Assembly (NCBI RefSeq): GCF_032854445.1
Contig: NC_088307.1
Coordinates: 20,782,017-20,846,016, forward strand
Direction of reading: 5' to 3'
Length of the DNA: 64,000 nucleotides
DNA from: Liolophura sinensis
Lineage: Eukaryota > Mollusca > Polyplacophora > Chitonida > Chitonidae
Below the pieces are notes generated by a model. It saw only the letters and a program-made list of their open reading frames with translations. It was not told the DNA's origin and did no database searches. This document shows, one piece after another, positions 24,701 through 34,100 of the stretch. The position numbers and the translations under genes are program-made. Every line of letters begins with the position of its first letter. The stretch's first letter is position 1.

Positions 24701-26185
24701 AGACTCGGTGATTTTTTTGCTTTTTTTTATACATCTTGACAAATGCATCTATAATTATTGAGAAGGTATTGTATATATGTTTCACAGCAGGATAAGTACA
24801 GGGATTAAGTAAGAAATTTGAACGAGACAGGAGAAGGGAGGGATGGATGTGCTGGAGGAATATTACACACAAGTTCTTTAGATACCTTTAACCCATGGTT
24901 CCACATCTCCGAATACAAAGGACATCTTTTAACAAAATGCCAGAGAAGGCGGTAGGATTAATGTGTAATAGTTGTGTTGCTTAGAGCTAATATGCCCAAC
25001 ATTTTAAGTTGCTGCCTTGAGGTCATTGGCAGTAATTACATGTAACGGTTTCAGATTGGAACGTCATCTGTTGTCTACCCTGCCGCCATGTATGCACCTA
25101 GTCTAGCCTCCAAGGGAGTTCCTGTGGCCGAGTTTAACATTGAAGAGACTCCAGCAACGAACAGACTGGGGTAAGGAATGCTCTGACACTTGAAAAGTGA
25201 AAAAATACAAATAAAAAAAATCAGAATTCTTTTATCTTTTCTTGCAATGTTTCTTCCCACTTCTTAGAAAACACATTTTTGCCTCATATAACGTCTCAAA
25301 TCTAATTTTTCTTGGAAAGTCATGGAATTTGCTTAAGAAAGTGGAGTGTGTTAAACACAGATGTAAATTGAGAAATCTGTAGTTTTTTTCTTAGTTGAGA
25401 AAAAACTAGTTTTCTTAAAAACAGACAAAAATGTTGCCTTTAAATGGAAGACACACAAGAATTATTACAAATGTACAGCTTGTAACATGCACACAGCGAA
25501 TCAACAGTGCAACATTCCATTCGTGTGATTGTGCTCCAAATGTTTTTGGAGGTCAATGCATGATTGCTTTATTGATTAATTTATTTGATTGGTGTTTTAC
25601 ACTGTACTCAGGAATATTTCACTCATACAACGGCGGCCAGCATTATGGTCGAAGCAAACCGGGAAGAGCTTGGGGAACCATGACAGTCCGCAGGTTGCTG
25701 ATAGACCTTCCCATGTACGGCCGAAGAGAAAGCCAGCATGAGCTGGACTTGAACTCATAGTCACCGCATTAGTGAGAGGCTCCTGGGTCATTGTGGCGCT
25801 TTGGGGTGCTCACCCCATTCTCTACGGAGCCCCACCCCCCATGCTTTTTGAAGAAACCACCCCTGACATTTTGTTTCACGTGGCTTTCCTGGTTAGTGGA
25901 CGTTGCTGACTATGTTCAGGGTATGACATAGACTGCAGCTGTTATTTGTAAACTGAGGCGAGGTAAATGGGTACTTTTTAAACTTCAGGTGGGGTACTTT
26001 TTCAATGCGTATATAAATTTGATGATGTGTTTTCTTTTCTTTTAAATAATAAAGTAATAATTTGGTGTGGTTGGGAAAATTTTGTGTGTCTAACTTTAAT
26101 ACGATATACATGGTGTGTTTTGTGTTTCAGGTTCCACTTTCAGGGTGCCGCTGGGGAATGGGTGCCCAAAGCCTTGGCCCCATGA
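12601..26185 (+). CDS. SIRT5: NAD-dependent protein deacylase sirtuin-5, nine exons
   Basis: Exons: 12601-12759, 14271-14423, 15665-15763, 17411-17537, 18614-18701, 19890-19943, 21475-21598, 25055-25170, 26131-26185; every intron is GT-AG and phases join to a 324-residue product (human SIRT5 has 310). Seen: a basic, Ser/Thr-rich N-terminus without acidic residues (residues 1-35) that fits a mitochondrial targeting peptide; NAD-binding [15 protein letters not shown] (79-93); Tyr123 and Arg126 in [10 protein letters not shown], equivalent to the SIRT5 Tyr102/Arg105 pair that binds succinyl, malonyl and glutaryl groups; QNIDELH (161-167); catalytic His179; zinc cysteines 187, 190, 228 and 233; [10 protein letters not shown]. 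Known role: NAD-dependent removal of acidic acyl groups from lysine in mitochondria. First in-frame ATG after an upstream stop was chosen as start. Introns 5, 6 and 7 carry tandem arrays. Confidence 0.96.
13396..13570 (+). mobile_element. tRNA-derived SINE family S3 in SIRT5 intron 1
   Basis: Head with A-box-like tggtgtagtgg and B-box-like gtgttcagtccc, then body ttgactgggtggggcatcatg shared with 39035-39350 and 46238-46465. Confidence 0.65.
14150..14190 (+). mobile_element. MITE B internal fragment in SIRT5 intron 1
   Basis: gtatttgatgggttattttt gtctgaa matches internal parts of the elements at 49589 and 59300. Confidence 0.4.
14271..14423 (+). CDS. SIRT5: SIRT5 exon 2 (NAD-binding GAG motif)
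   Basis: [19 protein letters not shown] leads into the Rossmann motif [19 protein letters not shown] and [10 protein letters not shown]. Acceptor attctgtcag, donor CCG|gtaaga. Confidence 0.95.
14604..14655 (+). mobile_element. SINE S2/S3 tail in SIRT5 intron 2
   Basis: catatgactgaaaaattgtt then cagtacaatgttaaaccc. Confidence 0.6.
15395..15532 (-). mobile_element. SINE family S1 in SIRT5 intron 2
   Basis: (ttta)n then ttgattggtcttttacgccg to acccacgaccatccgca: tail and body, no head. Confidence 0.9.
15665..15763 (+). CDS. SIRT5: SIRT5 exon 3 (acyl-pocket Tyr/Arg)
   Basis: [20 protein letters not shown] carries the conserved Tyr and, three residues on, the Arg that mark class III sirtuins. 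The residue equal to human Tyr104 is His here. Ends AAG|gtaaga, phase 0. Confidence 0.95.
15880..17400 (+). other. SIRT5 intron 3 interior, nothing recognised
   Basis: AT-rich. Loose repeats of ctaaggaaagga at 15935, 16110 and 16140 suggest a decayed tandem element, but no unit length is clear. Confidence 0.35.
17411..17537 (+). CDS. SIRT5: SIRT5 exon 4 (QNID motif, catalytic His)
   Basis: [18 protein letters not shown] then [18 protein letters not shown] and ELH, the catalytic His being the last full codon. Ends in phase 1 at G|gtatgt. Confidence 0.95.
17690..17800 (+). repeat. (tgtc)n-style dispersed repeat in SIRT5 intron 4
   Basis: gtgtgtccgtcagtctgttt gtctgtaactg followed by cgattacgctgagatttcag; resembles a dispersed mollusc repeat from memory. 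Confidence 0.35.
17826..18005 (+). mobile_element. SINE family S1 in SIRT5 intron 4
   Basis: agctcatgctggcttcctct to ttgagtacggcgtaaaaa and an (aaat)n end; head truncated. Confidence 0.9.
18614..18701 (+). CDS. SIRT5: SIRT5 exon 5 (first zinc Cys pair)
   Basis: [20 protein letters not shown] then [10 protein letters not shown]. The last 42 bases of this exon plus its donor are the start of the 104-bp tandem array that follows it. Confidence 0.95.
18660..19016 (+). repeat. Tandem array of exon 5 end plus splice donor, 104 bp x 4
   Basis: The string caacagagacagcccaattt begins at 18660 (real exon), 18764, 18868 and 18972, exactly 104 bp apart. Each unit has the last 42 exon bases, the donor (gtgagt, gtgagt, gtgact, gtaagg) and about 60 intron bases. 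Copies 2-4 are near-identical, so the expansion is recent. Confidence 0.95.
19231..19337 (+). repeat. 18-bp minisatellite, six copies
   Basis: Unit atgaactgtgattatcag, starting at 19231 and repeating every 18 bp with one substitution. Lies in SIRT5 intron 5. Confidence 0.95.
19890..19943 (+). CDS. SIRT5: SIRT5 exon 6 (54 bp)
   Basis: [18 protein letters not shown] aligns with the human APEPGTQDASIPVEKLPR linker. The donor CCCAG|gtgagtc is the first unit of a 32-bp tandem array. Confidence 0.93.
19926..20240 (+). repeat. Tandem array of exon 6 end plus splice donor, 32 bp x 10
   Basis: The real donor aggtgag at 19942 is followed by copies at 19974, 20005, 20037, 20069, 20100, 20132, 20164, 20196 and 20228 (spacing 31 or 32). 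Each unit keeps agaagatct..cccag|gtgagtct; the last two donors are decayed (agtgagc, ggttagt). Confidence 0.95.
20240..21474 (+). other. SIRT5 intron 6 interior, nothing recognised
   Basis: AT-rich, no repeats or coding segments recognised apart from the exon 7 acceptor atttttatttcag. Confidence 0.4.
21475..21598 (+). CDS. SIRT5: SIRT5 exon 7 (second zinc Cys pair)
   Basis: [20 protein letters not shown] to DKCDLCLV. The donor is set at 21599 (gtgggt) because it joins in phase 0 to [11 protein letters not shown]; two other GT dinucleotides nearby would break the frame. Confidence 0.9.
21633..21961 (-). mobile_element. SINE family S1, full length with target-site duplication
   Basis: A complete copy from the (attt)n tail to the tRNA-like head (gctaaccaactgagcca). 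It is flanked by a 13-bp duplication gtgttggatgaag at 21620-21632 and 21962-21974. Inserted 34 bp after SIRT5 exon 7. It carries an internal partial duplication of its body around 21835-21870. Confidence 0.95.
22973..23224 (+). mobile_element. SINE family S1 in SIRT5 intron 7
   Basis: Most of the head, the body and the tail with (aaat)n end; first part of the head is degraded. Confidence 0.9.
23507..24510 (+). repeat. 84-bp minisatellite, 12 copies, SIRT5 intron 7
   Basis: Unit tttggtattgcgattactga...cacatagatgtcgt, 84 bp, divisible by three. Units differ at only a few positions (gcgatt/gcgttt, ggtgtac/ggtatac, one tgt/cgt), so both strands stay open over the whole array. Codon use and lack of any conserved domain argue against a real protein. 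Confidence 0.97.
25055..25170 (+). CDS. SIRT5: SIRT5 exon 8 (GTSS ... NxExTPATN)
   Basis: [20 protein letters not shown] then [19 protein letters not shown], close to human. Ends GG|gtaagg, phase 2. Confidence 0.95.
25573..25800 (-). mobile_element. SINE family S1 in SIRT5 intron 8
   Basis: Minus-strand copy from ttgattggtgttttacac to cctgggtcattgtggcgct; head partly lost. Confidence 0.9.
26131..26185 (+). CDS. SIRT5: SIRT5 exon 9 (C-terminus and stop)
   Basis: [17 protein letters not shown] then TGA; matches human FHFQGPCGTTLPEALA but lacks the last eight residues of the human protein. Confidence 0.93.
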
Positions 26186-26408
26186 AGCCTCAGCTCTGCG
26201 CGACAGCAAACCTTTTAACGTGCGGAAGTATGACTGACTGTGTGATAAACCTTATGCTGTGAACCTTTTGACATACACACATGTTGTGTACATTGCACTA
26301 TTCACAGTTTTTAAGTGATATCATAACAGCTTTGAGCCAGTCATCAGAACTCTCTTTGGTCAAGTAAATTTTAACCCAGCAAATTTTCAACCAGGCGAGA
26401 TGGCCTTG

Positions 26409-26414
26409 AATAAA
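26409..26414 (+). terminator. Poly(A) signal candidate for SIRT5
   Basis: First AATAAA after the stop codon, giving a 3' UTR of about 240 bases. Confidence 0.5.
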
Positions 26415-26556
26415 GAATTCCCCATAGAAATGAAAATTAAAGCTTTTTTTAAGAAATGCCGTTCGGCAAAAGTAATGACAGTATGTTACCTAGCCTTCAT
26501 AAAGGATGGTGTTAATCTTATTTTAATCTTATATCAGCGCTGTAGATAACCTTATA

Positions 26557-26710
26557 GCAGGAGCCACTTTCACAAAATTTCTTAACTCGTATGTCTTGAA
26601 ACTTTTTTCATAAAAGACTTACTATACGTTGTATAGTTACAAGGCGACATTGTTTGCAAGAAAAGTTAAGAAAAATTGGTTTACGAATCTTTGTGAAAGT
26701 GGCTCAGGCC
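26557..26710. mobile_element. Fold-back MITE E, about 150 bp
   Basis: gagccactttcacaaa at 26561 is exactly mirrored at 26688-26704, and the arms continue with ttcttaac...aaact. No coding sequence inside. Confidence 0.75.
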
Positions 26711-27340
26711 AGTCTTTGTTCTGCCAAAGTTGTAGTGCTGCTTCACTATATCACCCTGCAGGACCCGCTCCTTACAGAATTAAACTTATAAAGGTGCCTC
26801 ACTCACCTAATCTTTTTAGAATCCGCCATTGGGATTGACTGAAATTGAAAATTTGTAGGTATAGTGATAGGGTAGGATTAATTTGTATGGAAACAGCTAT
26901 GTTTTATATGTATGTGTGTGTTACTTTATCTTGCAAAGATATGAACGACAATAAGACCGATATGAAAAATTATTAAGGAATTACTTTTCATAATTTTGTA
27001 CAGTTACATATTAATGGAGAAGAAAATAAAAACTTTTATTTAACATAGATGGAACATAATAAATGTTTGTTCGCTTACAGTGTTAGTGATGCATCACGTT
27101 ATCAGAATTTGTGCTTATAAATGTTAGGATATATTATAAACTAAATGTTAAAAATTTTAAACCAAACGTTTAATGTTTCTTTTAATTTAGTTAATTTGAT
27201 TCCTGCTTAATGATTTTTCTCTTGTACTGGCTTTCAGATCTTGGCTGTGACGATTTTGATATTTTGAACCCGTCTCCGGAGTGAAGAATGAACTTTCAGA
27301 CTGCCGCAGAAAAAATCGGCGGAGCTCATTTTAGGTTACT

Positions 27341-27563
27341 GGGGCCGTTTCCACAAAGACATTTCTGACTCAAATCAAAATATAAATGCGATTTTAGAGC
27401 TTATTTTAGGCCCTGGAGATTAAAATGTTTACCATTTTTGTCTTTATCAACGCTATCTCATGACAAATGTGTCAAAATTTTAACTTCCGGTACCGAAAAC
27501 TGTGCAATGTGACAGGGTTTAAATTTTGATTTAAGTCCAAAATGGCTGCGTAGAATCGGTCCC
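27341..27563. mobile_element. Fold-back MITE D, copy 1
   Basis: The left arm gtttccacaaagacatttct gactcaaatcaaaatat is mirrored by the right arm aaattttgatttaagtccaa aatggc. A second copy is at 55912-56133. Confidence 0.7.
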
Positions 27564-28157
27564 AGGTGGAATTCTTACACAGAAACTTTTTGGGTTTCGG
27601 TTAGCGTTAGCCACAGTGGTATGATAATAATGTGAAAGCGAATTGATTACGTCATATAAAGTCCGTCGCTTCCTCGATGCGCCTATTCGTCATTACATAC
27701 ATTCGAGTTCAAACCTCAACGTGGATAGAGCATTCGTTGTGCGGATGGTAGTTTGGGGATTTGGACTCCTTTGGTTCGATACATGAAACACACGGATAAA
27801 GTATAGGTAGTATCCAAACAATATCCCGGATGGAAATAAGGTCGCAACTCTTCACATCCGCCTGACATATCAACTTTCTGTGCATGCTTAAAAGACAGCC
27901 AGTTTGCTTTCTAAAAGTTTACACGTTCGAGAAGCCGCATCCGTTCAGTTAAGTAAGGAACCCATTCAAATTTTGATCACAGATGTGCGTTTGTGTCATT
28001 TCATTAAGTAGGGCAACCGATACAGCCTGTATCAATTATCTTGAAACATTCCGTCGTGTGCAGTGATATACTGACACAGTTGATAGGTGATCGCTTTTAG
28101 GAAACCAAAGAAAGCGGCCGACAGCGTCCATTTTTGACAGCCCTATGGAAGACGCGG
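27564..28157. other. Intergenic; one tRNA-like head
   Basis: At 27721-27781 gtggatagagcattcg and ttggttcgatac form a plausible Pol III A/B box pair of a SINE. Nothing else recognised. Confidence 0.3.
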
Positions 28158-28505
28158 ATCCCCCAGTAACTCAGTTGGTACAGCGTCCGAATCGGGTGCG
28201 GTAGATCCAGGGTCAATCCTGGGTCGGGTCACAACTAAAACCTTAAAAAAGCAAGTTGTAGCTTCCTCGCTTGGCGTTCAGCATTAAGGGGATAGTACAA
28301 CGACTGGTTGACCCGCGTCAGTTTAAAGGCTCAGGTGGGGCAACTTATTGCCTTCGGCAAGTCGTTTCAGTGAAGCAGCACTAAATGAAAAGAGTGGCGG
28401 AAATCCGTCCTGAAACAAGAAGGTACATTACACGGACATGCACTCTAAGAATTCCTTCGTCGTCCTATGACTGAAAAATTCTTAACCCTCACTCACAACA
28501 CGGAG
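28158..28505 (+). mobile_element. tRNA-derived SINE family S2, copy 1
   Basis: Head cccagtaactcagttggtac to agggtcaatcctgggtc, body cttcctcgcttggcgttcag, gccttcggcaagtcgtttc, tail cctatgactgaaaaattctt. About 75% alike to 31790-32108 by eye. Confidence 0.85.
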
Positions 28506-30048
28506 CTTTAATAAAGCCTTCAACCATGTGTCTTTGCTGTTTCCTTGTTCTAACCCCTCGGTGCTGAGCGCCAAGCGAGGCAGCAGCAAGTACTATTTTG
28601 AACGTCTCCGGTATAACCCAACCTCAGAGTTGATCCGGTGTGTTCTTGTGGGTCACTTCGTTGGGTGGCCATATTGGATTTCGAACAAAACCTTTATCTT
28701 ACAGAACCATTGGACGGATCCTTTTGAAATGTATATGAGTATAAAGCAATGATAGTTACATAAAGTTTAAAAAAAAGACATTAAAATCCGTTAAAAACTT
28801 TGAAAGCTCACCATACCTTGGTCGAATAGATGACGTCATAAAAATTGTGAATTTTGATGTAACTTTTTACATATTCCAGTGATAGAGAATCTGCTTTTAC
28901 TTTTTGTACATATTCCTAACCTTTTGCAATATAGTAAAAAAACTGAAATTTTACTGTCCAGAAGTTACTGTAAATAATTTCAGTGGCCTATCAACCGAAA
29001 ATTATGCGACCTGGAAACAAAATTTTTCTCTCTTAAAGTGTTTAAATATCATCACATCCCTAAAATAGAAATTAGAGCCCATTTATCCCAGACCTACAGG
29101 GTAAAGAGACAATTGCATGCTGTTGAACTGCCTAGCTAACTGTCCATAATTTCCCAACACGGACTATGTATCTTAATTTATCCCGCATCAAGCAAAATGC
29201 CTCGCTTTTCATTGGGCAGCATCAGTCATATGGTGGACGTCTATGTTCCGGTATCATATGTAGCCCGCGTCATATGTGTCTGCTGACGAGGTTATCTCCT
29301 TTGTTTGCTTGTTCAATTAATGGCCACATCAGGGCAGCGATTCGCCTATCCATCGGTCTTTTGCACTGAACTGATAACTCTTTTGCACTGAACTGATAAG
29401 TCTTTTGTGAGATAAATTCGTTACCTAGCCCAATATGAGGGTTACTGACACCATATATTTCCGTATCCTATCACTGAGTAACCATATAACCAATAATACC
29501 AACATCGTTGCGTTGCTGAACGACTGTCACAAACATTGTCATGTCGCGAACTGCTCTGTATGGATATGGAGTCTGCAATTCGTGCAGACTGTACTTGGAC
29601 GCCGTAAAACTGCAGGCAGTTGTCCTTAGAATAATTCATGCACGGCAAGCAAGGAAATTCACTATCCAGGGAATGTATTGAAAACCACGAGTTTTCTGCT
29701 ACTGACTTGTCCATTGAGAGTTACCAAATTTGTTAGGAAAATTAAGGGCAGTCGAAATCAGTAGCGATCTTAAGTAGATGCCTGTTGCCATTTTGCTAGT
29801 CTAGCACACTCAGATTGTCTTGCCAGAGGACAGGCGTTCAAAATTACCACAAGAAGACTTCAATACCGGCATATTTACCAATAATGTTACTCTCTGTATG
29901 CCAGACCGTAATAACCTACCGACGGTTGTAGATTTACAGCTACGGTCCTATGCCTCAGAAGAGTAACAAATTCCCTGCTCAAGGCCGCTTTTCAACTTAA
30001 GGTCGCAGTTTTAACGGATGACAGCCGACGTAGCTGTATAGGCTACTG
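28506..30048. other. Intergenic, no gene seen
   Basis: Several short open frames, none with a recognisable domain. A small duplication tcttttgcactgaactgata occurs twice around 29358-29400. Confidence 0.4.
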
Positions 30049-30225
30049 AATTATTTGATTGCTGCCAGTTTTACGCCATGCTCTACAATATTTCAAATAT
30101 ACGGCTGCGGCGAACATTATGACGGGAGGAAACCGGACAGAGATCGGGGAAATCCACGATCATCCACAAGTTGCTACCCTTCGAATGAAAACTTCCCGAC
30201 ACGAGGAAGAAAGACATAAGCCGGA
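30049..30225 (-). mobile_element. SINE family S1, degenerate
   Basis: ttacgccatgctctacaata to ccggacagagatcgggg aaat; old copy with many differences. Confidence 0.75.
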
Positions 30226-30953
30226 CCCCACCTCCTCTGTTACAACAATTTATGCATATGTAGATCGGGTGCTGTTTACCGCCACTGCTATATTGGTACT
30301 GTTTCACATACTCCTCACAGTGACTGTTACGTTCAATTTGGCTGAAGCACTTCCCATTCAGATGCTATGAAAGTTGTGAGCTGCCAGGGAGAGCGAATTT
30401 TCCTTCCAGAAGCATATGCCTTACGAGTGCTATACGAATGTCGGAATTGTCCCTTAGTTACAAGAGAATTATACTTATTCTAAGTCATATTTTTCGTGTT
30501 ATGGACAAAGATCAGGTCAGTCCATGGGTGGATGAGTGCAATTGTATTGGTGCTGATAGACCGTCATCTATAAATAGTTTTATTATCAAACGGCAAGCAA
30601 ACAAACCAATCAACAAGCCGCAAATGAATATTCTGCGTATAACACGGCACGAAAACGACTTGGGTGACAGTCTTCGGCATCGCTTGCAGATTTGAACGCA
30701 CCTGAGCGTATGTTGTATTTGGTGGTTTGATAGTGGGATTGGGGAATAGGAAGGTAAAGTTGGAATGGCGGAACGGACTTGTGGCGTGGGCTGGTCGGGG
30801 TAGGTGGGGTGGGGTGAGGGGATGGACGAATATGGGAGAGGATTCACAGGAAGTCGCAGAGGTAAACAACAACAGACAAGAAAGCACTGATTCCTACTTT
30901 CGAAGACGAGCAATACACAATACGATATATCAGCGTTTACTAGATATTTCCCA

Positions 30954-31155
30954 ATGTTTCCAGGTGTGTCTAGTAAAGAGGAATTTCTTAGCGATAGGTT
31001 CATTCCAAACCGATCTGGGACGGACTTTGACAAGGCTCACCACGCCTTTGTCAGCCCACTGCCTCAGTCCTATTTCCCTGAAGTAAGGCTAGTGCCAGCA
31101 CTTCCTAATAAGAAGCGGACACCTTACACCGCGGCTTTGGGTCATGCGTTTGGGG
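30954..31155 (+). CDS. Cdc20-like exon with C-box (first recognised exon)
   Basis: MFPGVSSKEEFLSDRFIPNR then SGTDFDKAHHAFVSPLPQSY. The frame is open from 30891, so the ATG at 30954 is a plausible but unproven start; an acceptor ttccag| at 30963 is the alternative. The donor is uncertain: gtctca at 31156 or gtgggg at 31165 both give the required phase 1. Confidence 0.7.
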
Positions 31156-34100
31156 GTCTCACCTGTGGGGAATAGGCTACTCTCCTTCAGACATCGCCGG
31201 CCCATCAAACATGTAGGATGTAAGTACATGACTATGTGTGGATAGGCCTCTATGTAAGAAATGGACAAAACATGCACAGATATGGTATTGTATTAAAATT
31301 TGTCAGAATTGTGTAGGCTATATATTAAATCAGCCAGGTGGTTAGCGTGCTATTGCGGTGCAATGGTTCAGGAGCCTTCCACCAATGCGATTGCTGTGAG
31401 TTCAAGTCCAGCTCATGCTGGCTTCCTCTCCTGTCGTACGCGGAACGGCCTTCCAGCAAACTTCGGATGGCTCTGCCCGGATTCCTCCCACCACAATGCT
31501 GACTGGCGTTACACATCTTAAGAGATGCGTTAAGGACCTAAACACAAAGATCCACGCAATCTTGCTTTCATTTTTTAAGCACATGATTCGCTAAACATGT
31601 AATGTTTACAGCCATTATTGCAATCCAACCAATCTTCAAACACAGTGTTTTTTTTTTTTGGTGTGAGTTACTGTTACCAGGAAAACATTATTTGCAGGTA
31701 ATTAACTACTGAAACTGTAAGTCTTGTCCTGATAGTATGATAATGAACTGACTTTCTGTCTGCCATAACTTACCACCTTGACAAATCCCTCCGGTTCGGG
31801 AGCGATAGATCCAAGGTCAATCCTGGGTCGAGTCACATGTAAGACCTTAAAAGAGGAAGTTGTAACTTCCTCGCTTGGCGTTCAGCATGAAGGGAATAGT
31901 GTAACGGCTGGTTGACCTGTATCAATATTATAGCTCGGGCGGGGCGTCTTACTTGCCTTCGGCGAGGCGTTTCCGTGAAGCAGCACTAGATAAAAGAGCG
32001 GTGGAAATCCGTCCTGCAACAAGGAGGTACATTACATGCACTCTTAGGATTCCTTCCTCGTCATATGGCTGAAAAATTTTTAAGTACGACGTTAAACCCC
32101 AAGCATCCCACTTCACGTTTACTTTGTTGCTGGAGGACCCTTGGTTGAATTGAACACTGCAGGTAGATGTCTTTGAGCATATACTAGTATTTTCAGTCAC
32201 AAGTTGCTCCTACAGAAATCCCAGTGTGATTGTCGTCTGCGGTGCACACTTAAGACTGATAATCTGACTGATCACATAGCTTCTTTGCTCTATCACTTCA
32301 TTGGTTGAAATGTAGCCCGTATTGAATGAACTCAACTCTAATAACCCACGAATGACGCCGGAGTCAACCTTGAAGGTTTACGTATGCCTGTTTATTTTGG
32401 GGCACATTTAGAAAAAGTTCAGTTTCAAAAATTACATTGTACTTCAGATGAATTGACACTATTGAATGCCTGGAGAAGACAATGTGGAAAAGTCCAACAA
32501 ACTTCACCCATTTATGACTGTTGTTATGTTATTGTACCCTTGTACATTTGCATATCATTATGATTGCATTTCTTGCTTAAAAAAAGAGTATTTCATGGTT
32601 GAAAAAGAGTAAGATGACAGTATTACCATATATGTTATGCATGAAATAATGTCATATCCATGCTTAAAACCCAAAGCTTGTAAGCAAATGAATGAGCCAA
32701 ATTCACTGATGATTGAGAAGGGTGTGAGATGCTGTTTGTACGTACACTTTACAGTAATCATACAAGCTAATGAATTCTAAGTCAGATAACTTTTTAAATT
32801 AGTAAAATAATAACCAACAATTAACCACTGTACTCCATGTGTGTTACGTTACATCGGATAATCCCATCTGACAAAAGTGACCACAGATATTACACGTTAC
32901 ATTCTAATGCTAAAAATAGCATAATTTAATTACTTACAGAATTCTTTAATTATATCTTGTCTGTATTGACAGTTCTTTAGCACATACATTGTGCTGCAAG
33001 TTTTTAAAAGCCATACTTCTTCATCTCTAATGGTTTGTATCCATTTAATCCCTATAATAACCATGCTCAAAATTTCACTTCACAGTCATCTGGCTGTCAC
33101 CTCTTTGGAAACGCAAATAAAAAATATATAAATATACAAATGTATATATTATATAAAAGTAAAAATAACACATCCCACCGGCGAATACATCTAGGATACA
33201 CAGTACTACCACTTACCAGGTTTTAGATCGCCTGCATGGGTTTATACATGTAGACCTCTGCATGCGCGGAATGTTACATATAAATTGGAAATGGGACTAC
33301 TTTAATGTATGTTAATATGAAAAACAAACAGCATTCTATGTATGTTCGTACATTGTAGGTTCGATTTCGCTTCTATTAAAAAAATGTATCTATTCTGTGA
33401 CAGTATATTCCCAAATCAAGGAAAACACACCTTAAATCGATTAAAACTTACCTCAAAATATTGGTCATCTTTCCTTGTTTCATAGTTGGAGACTGACAAC
33501 AAATTGCAAGGCATGTCAGTTCACTATTTCTTCACAGTCCGTTCCACATGTTAAGATGTCAAATTCAAGGAGTATGTGAAATGTTGAGAGATCGAGTCAT
33601 CATGCATAAACATGTTATACGCATACATGCTGATAAACACACTGACTGCTTCAACTTAAGGCCACATGTGGCTGTCAAGTGATGTCAGTTTGAAGCTATT
33701 AAAATGTAACAGAATTTTGCCTGATTTGAACAAAATTGTAAACTGTTTGCCCAGGGTTTTTTTCTACCCACTCCTGCGGACGTGATCCTGATCACTGATG
33801 ACAACTGCTAGGCTGGCAGAATTAGCACTGACACAAACAGAGCGTAACACTATCACTGGGTACTTGTAGGTATAACCACTATACTAAGTGTAGACTACGT
33901 TATAGTGTATAAAAGCACTCAGTGCGTATAGGCCTAGTGTTACCGAGTGCCTGTGAGCAGTAATACTAAGTCAAAAAAAAACACACACAAAAAACAAAAA
34001 ACACGTTCAGTTAACAATTGAACTAAATAGCAGCGTCATAAGAATCAAGTAGACATGTTCAGCTGTTACGTGTGTTCTTAATAATGATCTTACTTTTCCG

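Larger units (their letters stand above)
26186..27340 (+). other. SIRT5 3' UTR and downstream intergenic DNA
   Basis: No gene recognised apart from the 3' UTR; contains fold-back MITE E (listed separately) and AT-rich DNA. Confidence 0.4.

Noticed and set aside
30512-31033. 173-codon open frame on the minus strand
   Set aside because: Opposite to the well-supported C-box exon; Pro/Ser-rich low-complexity shadow.
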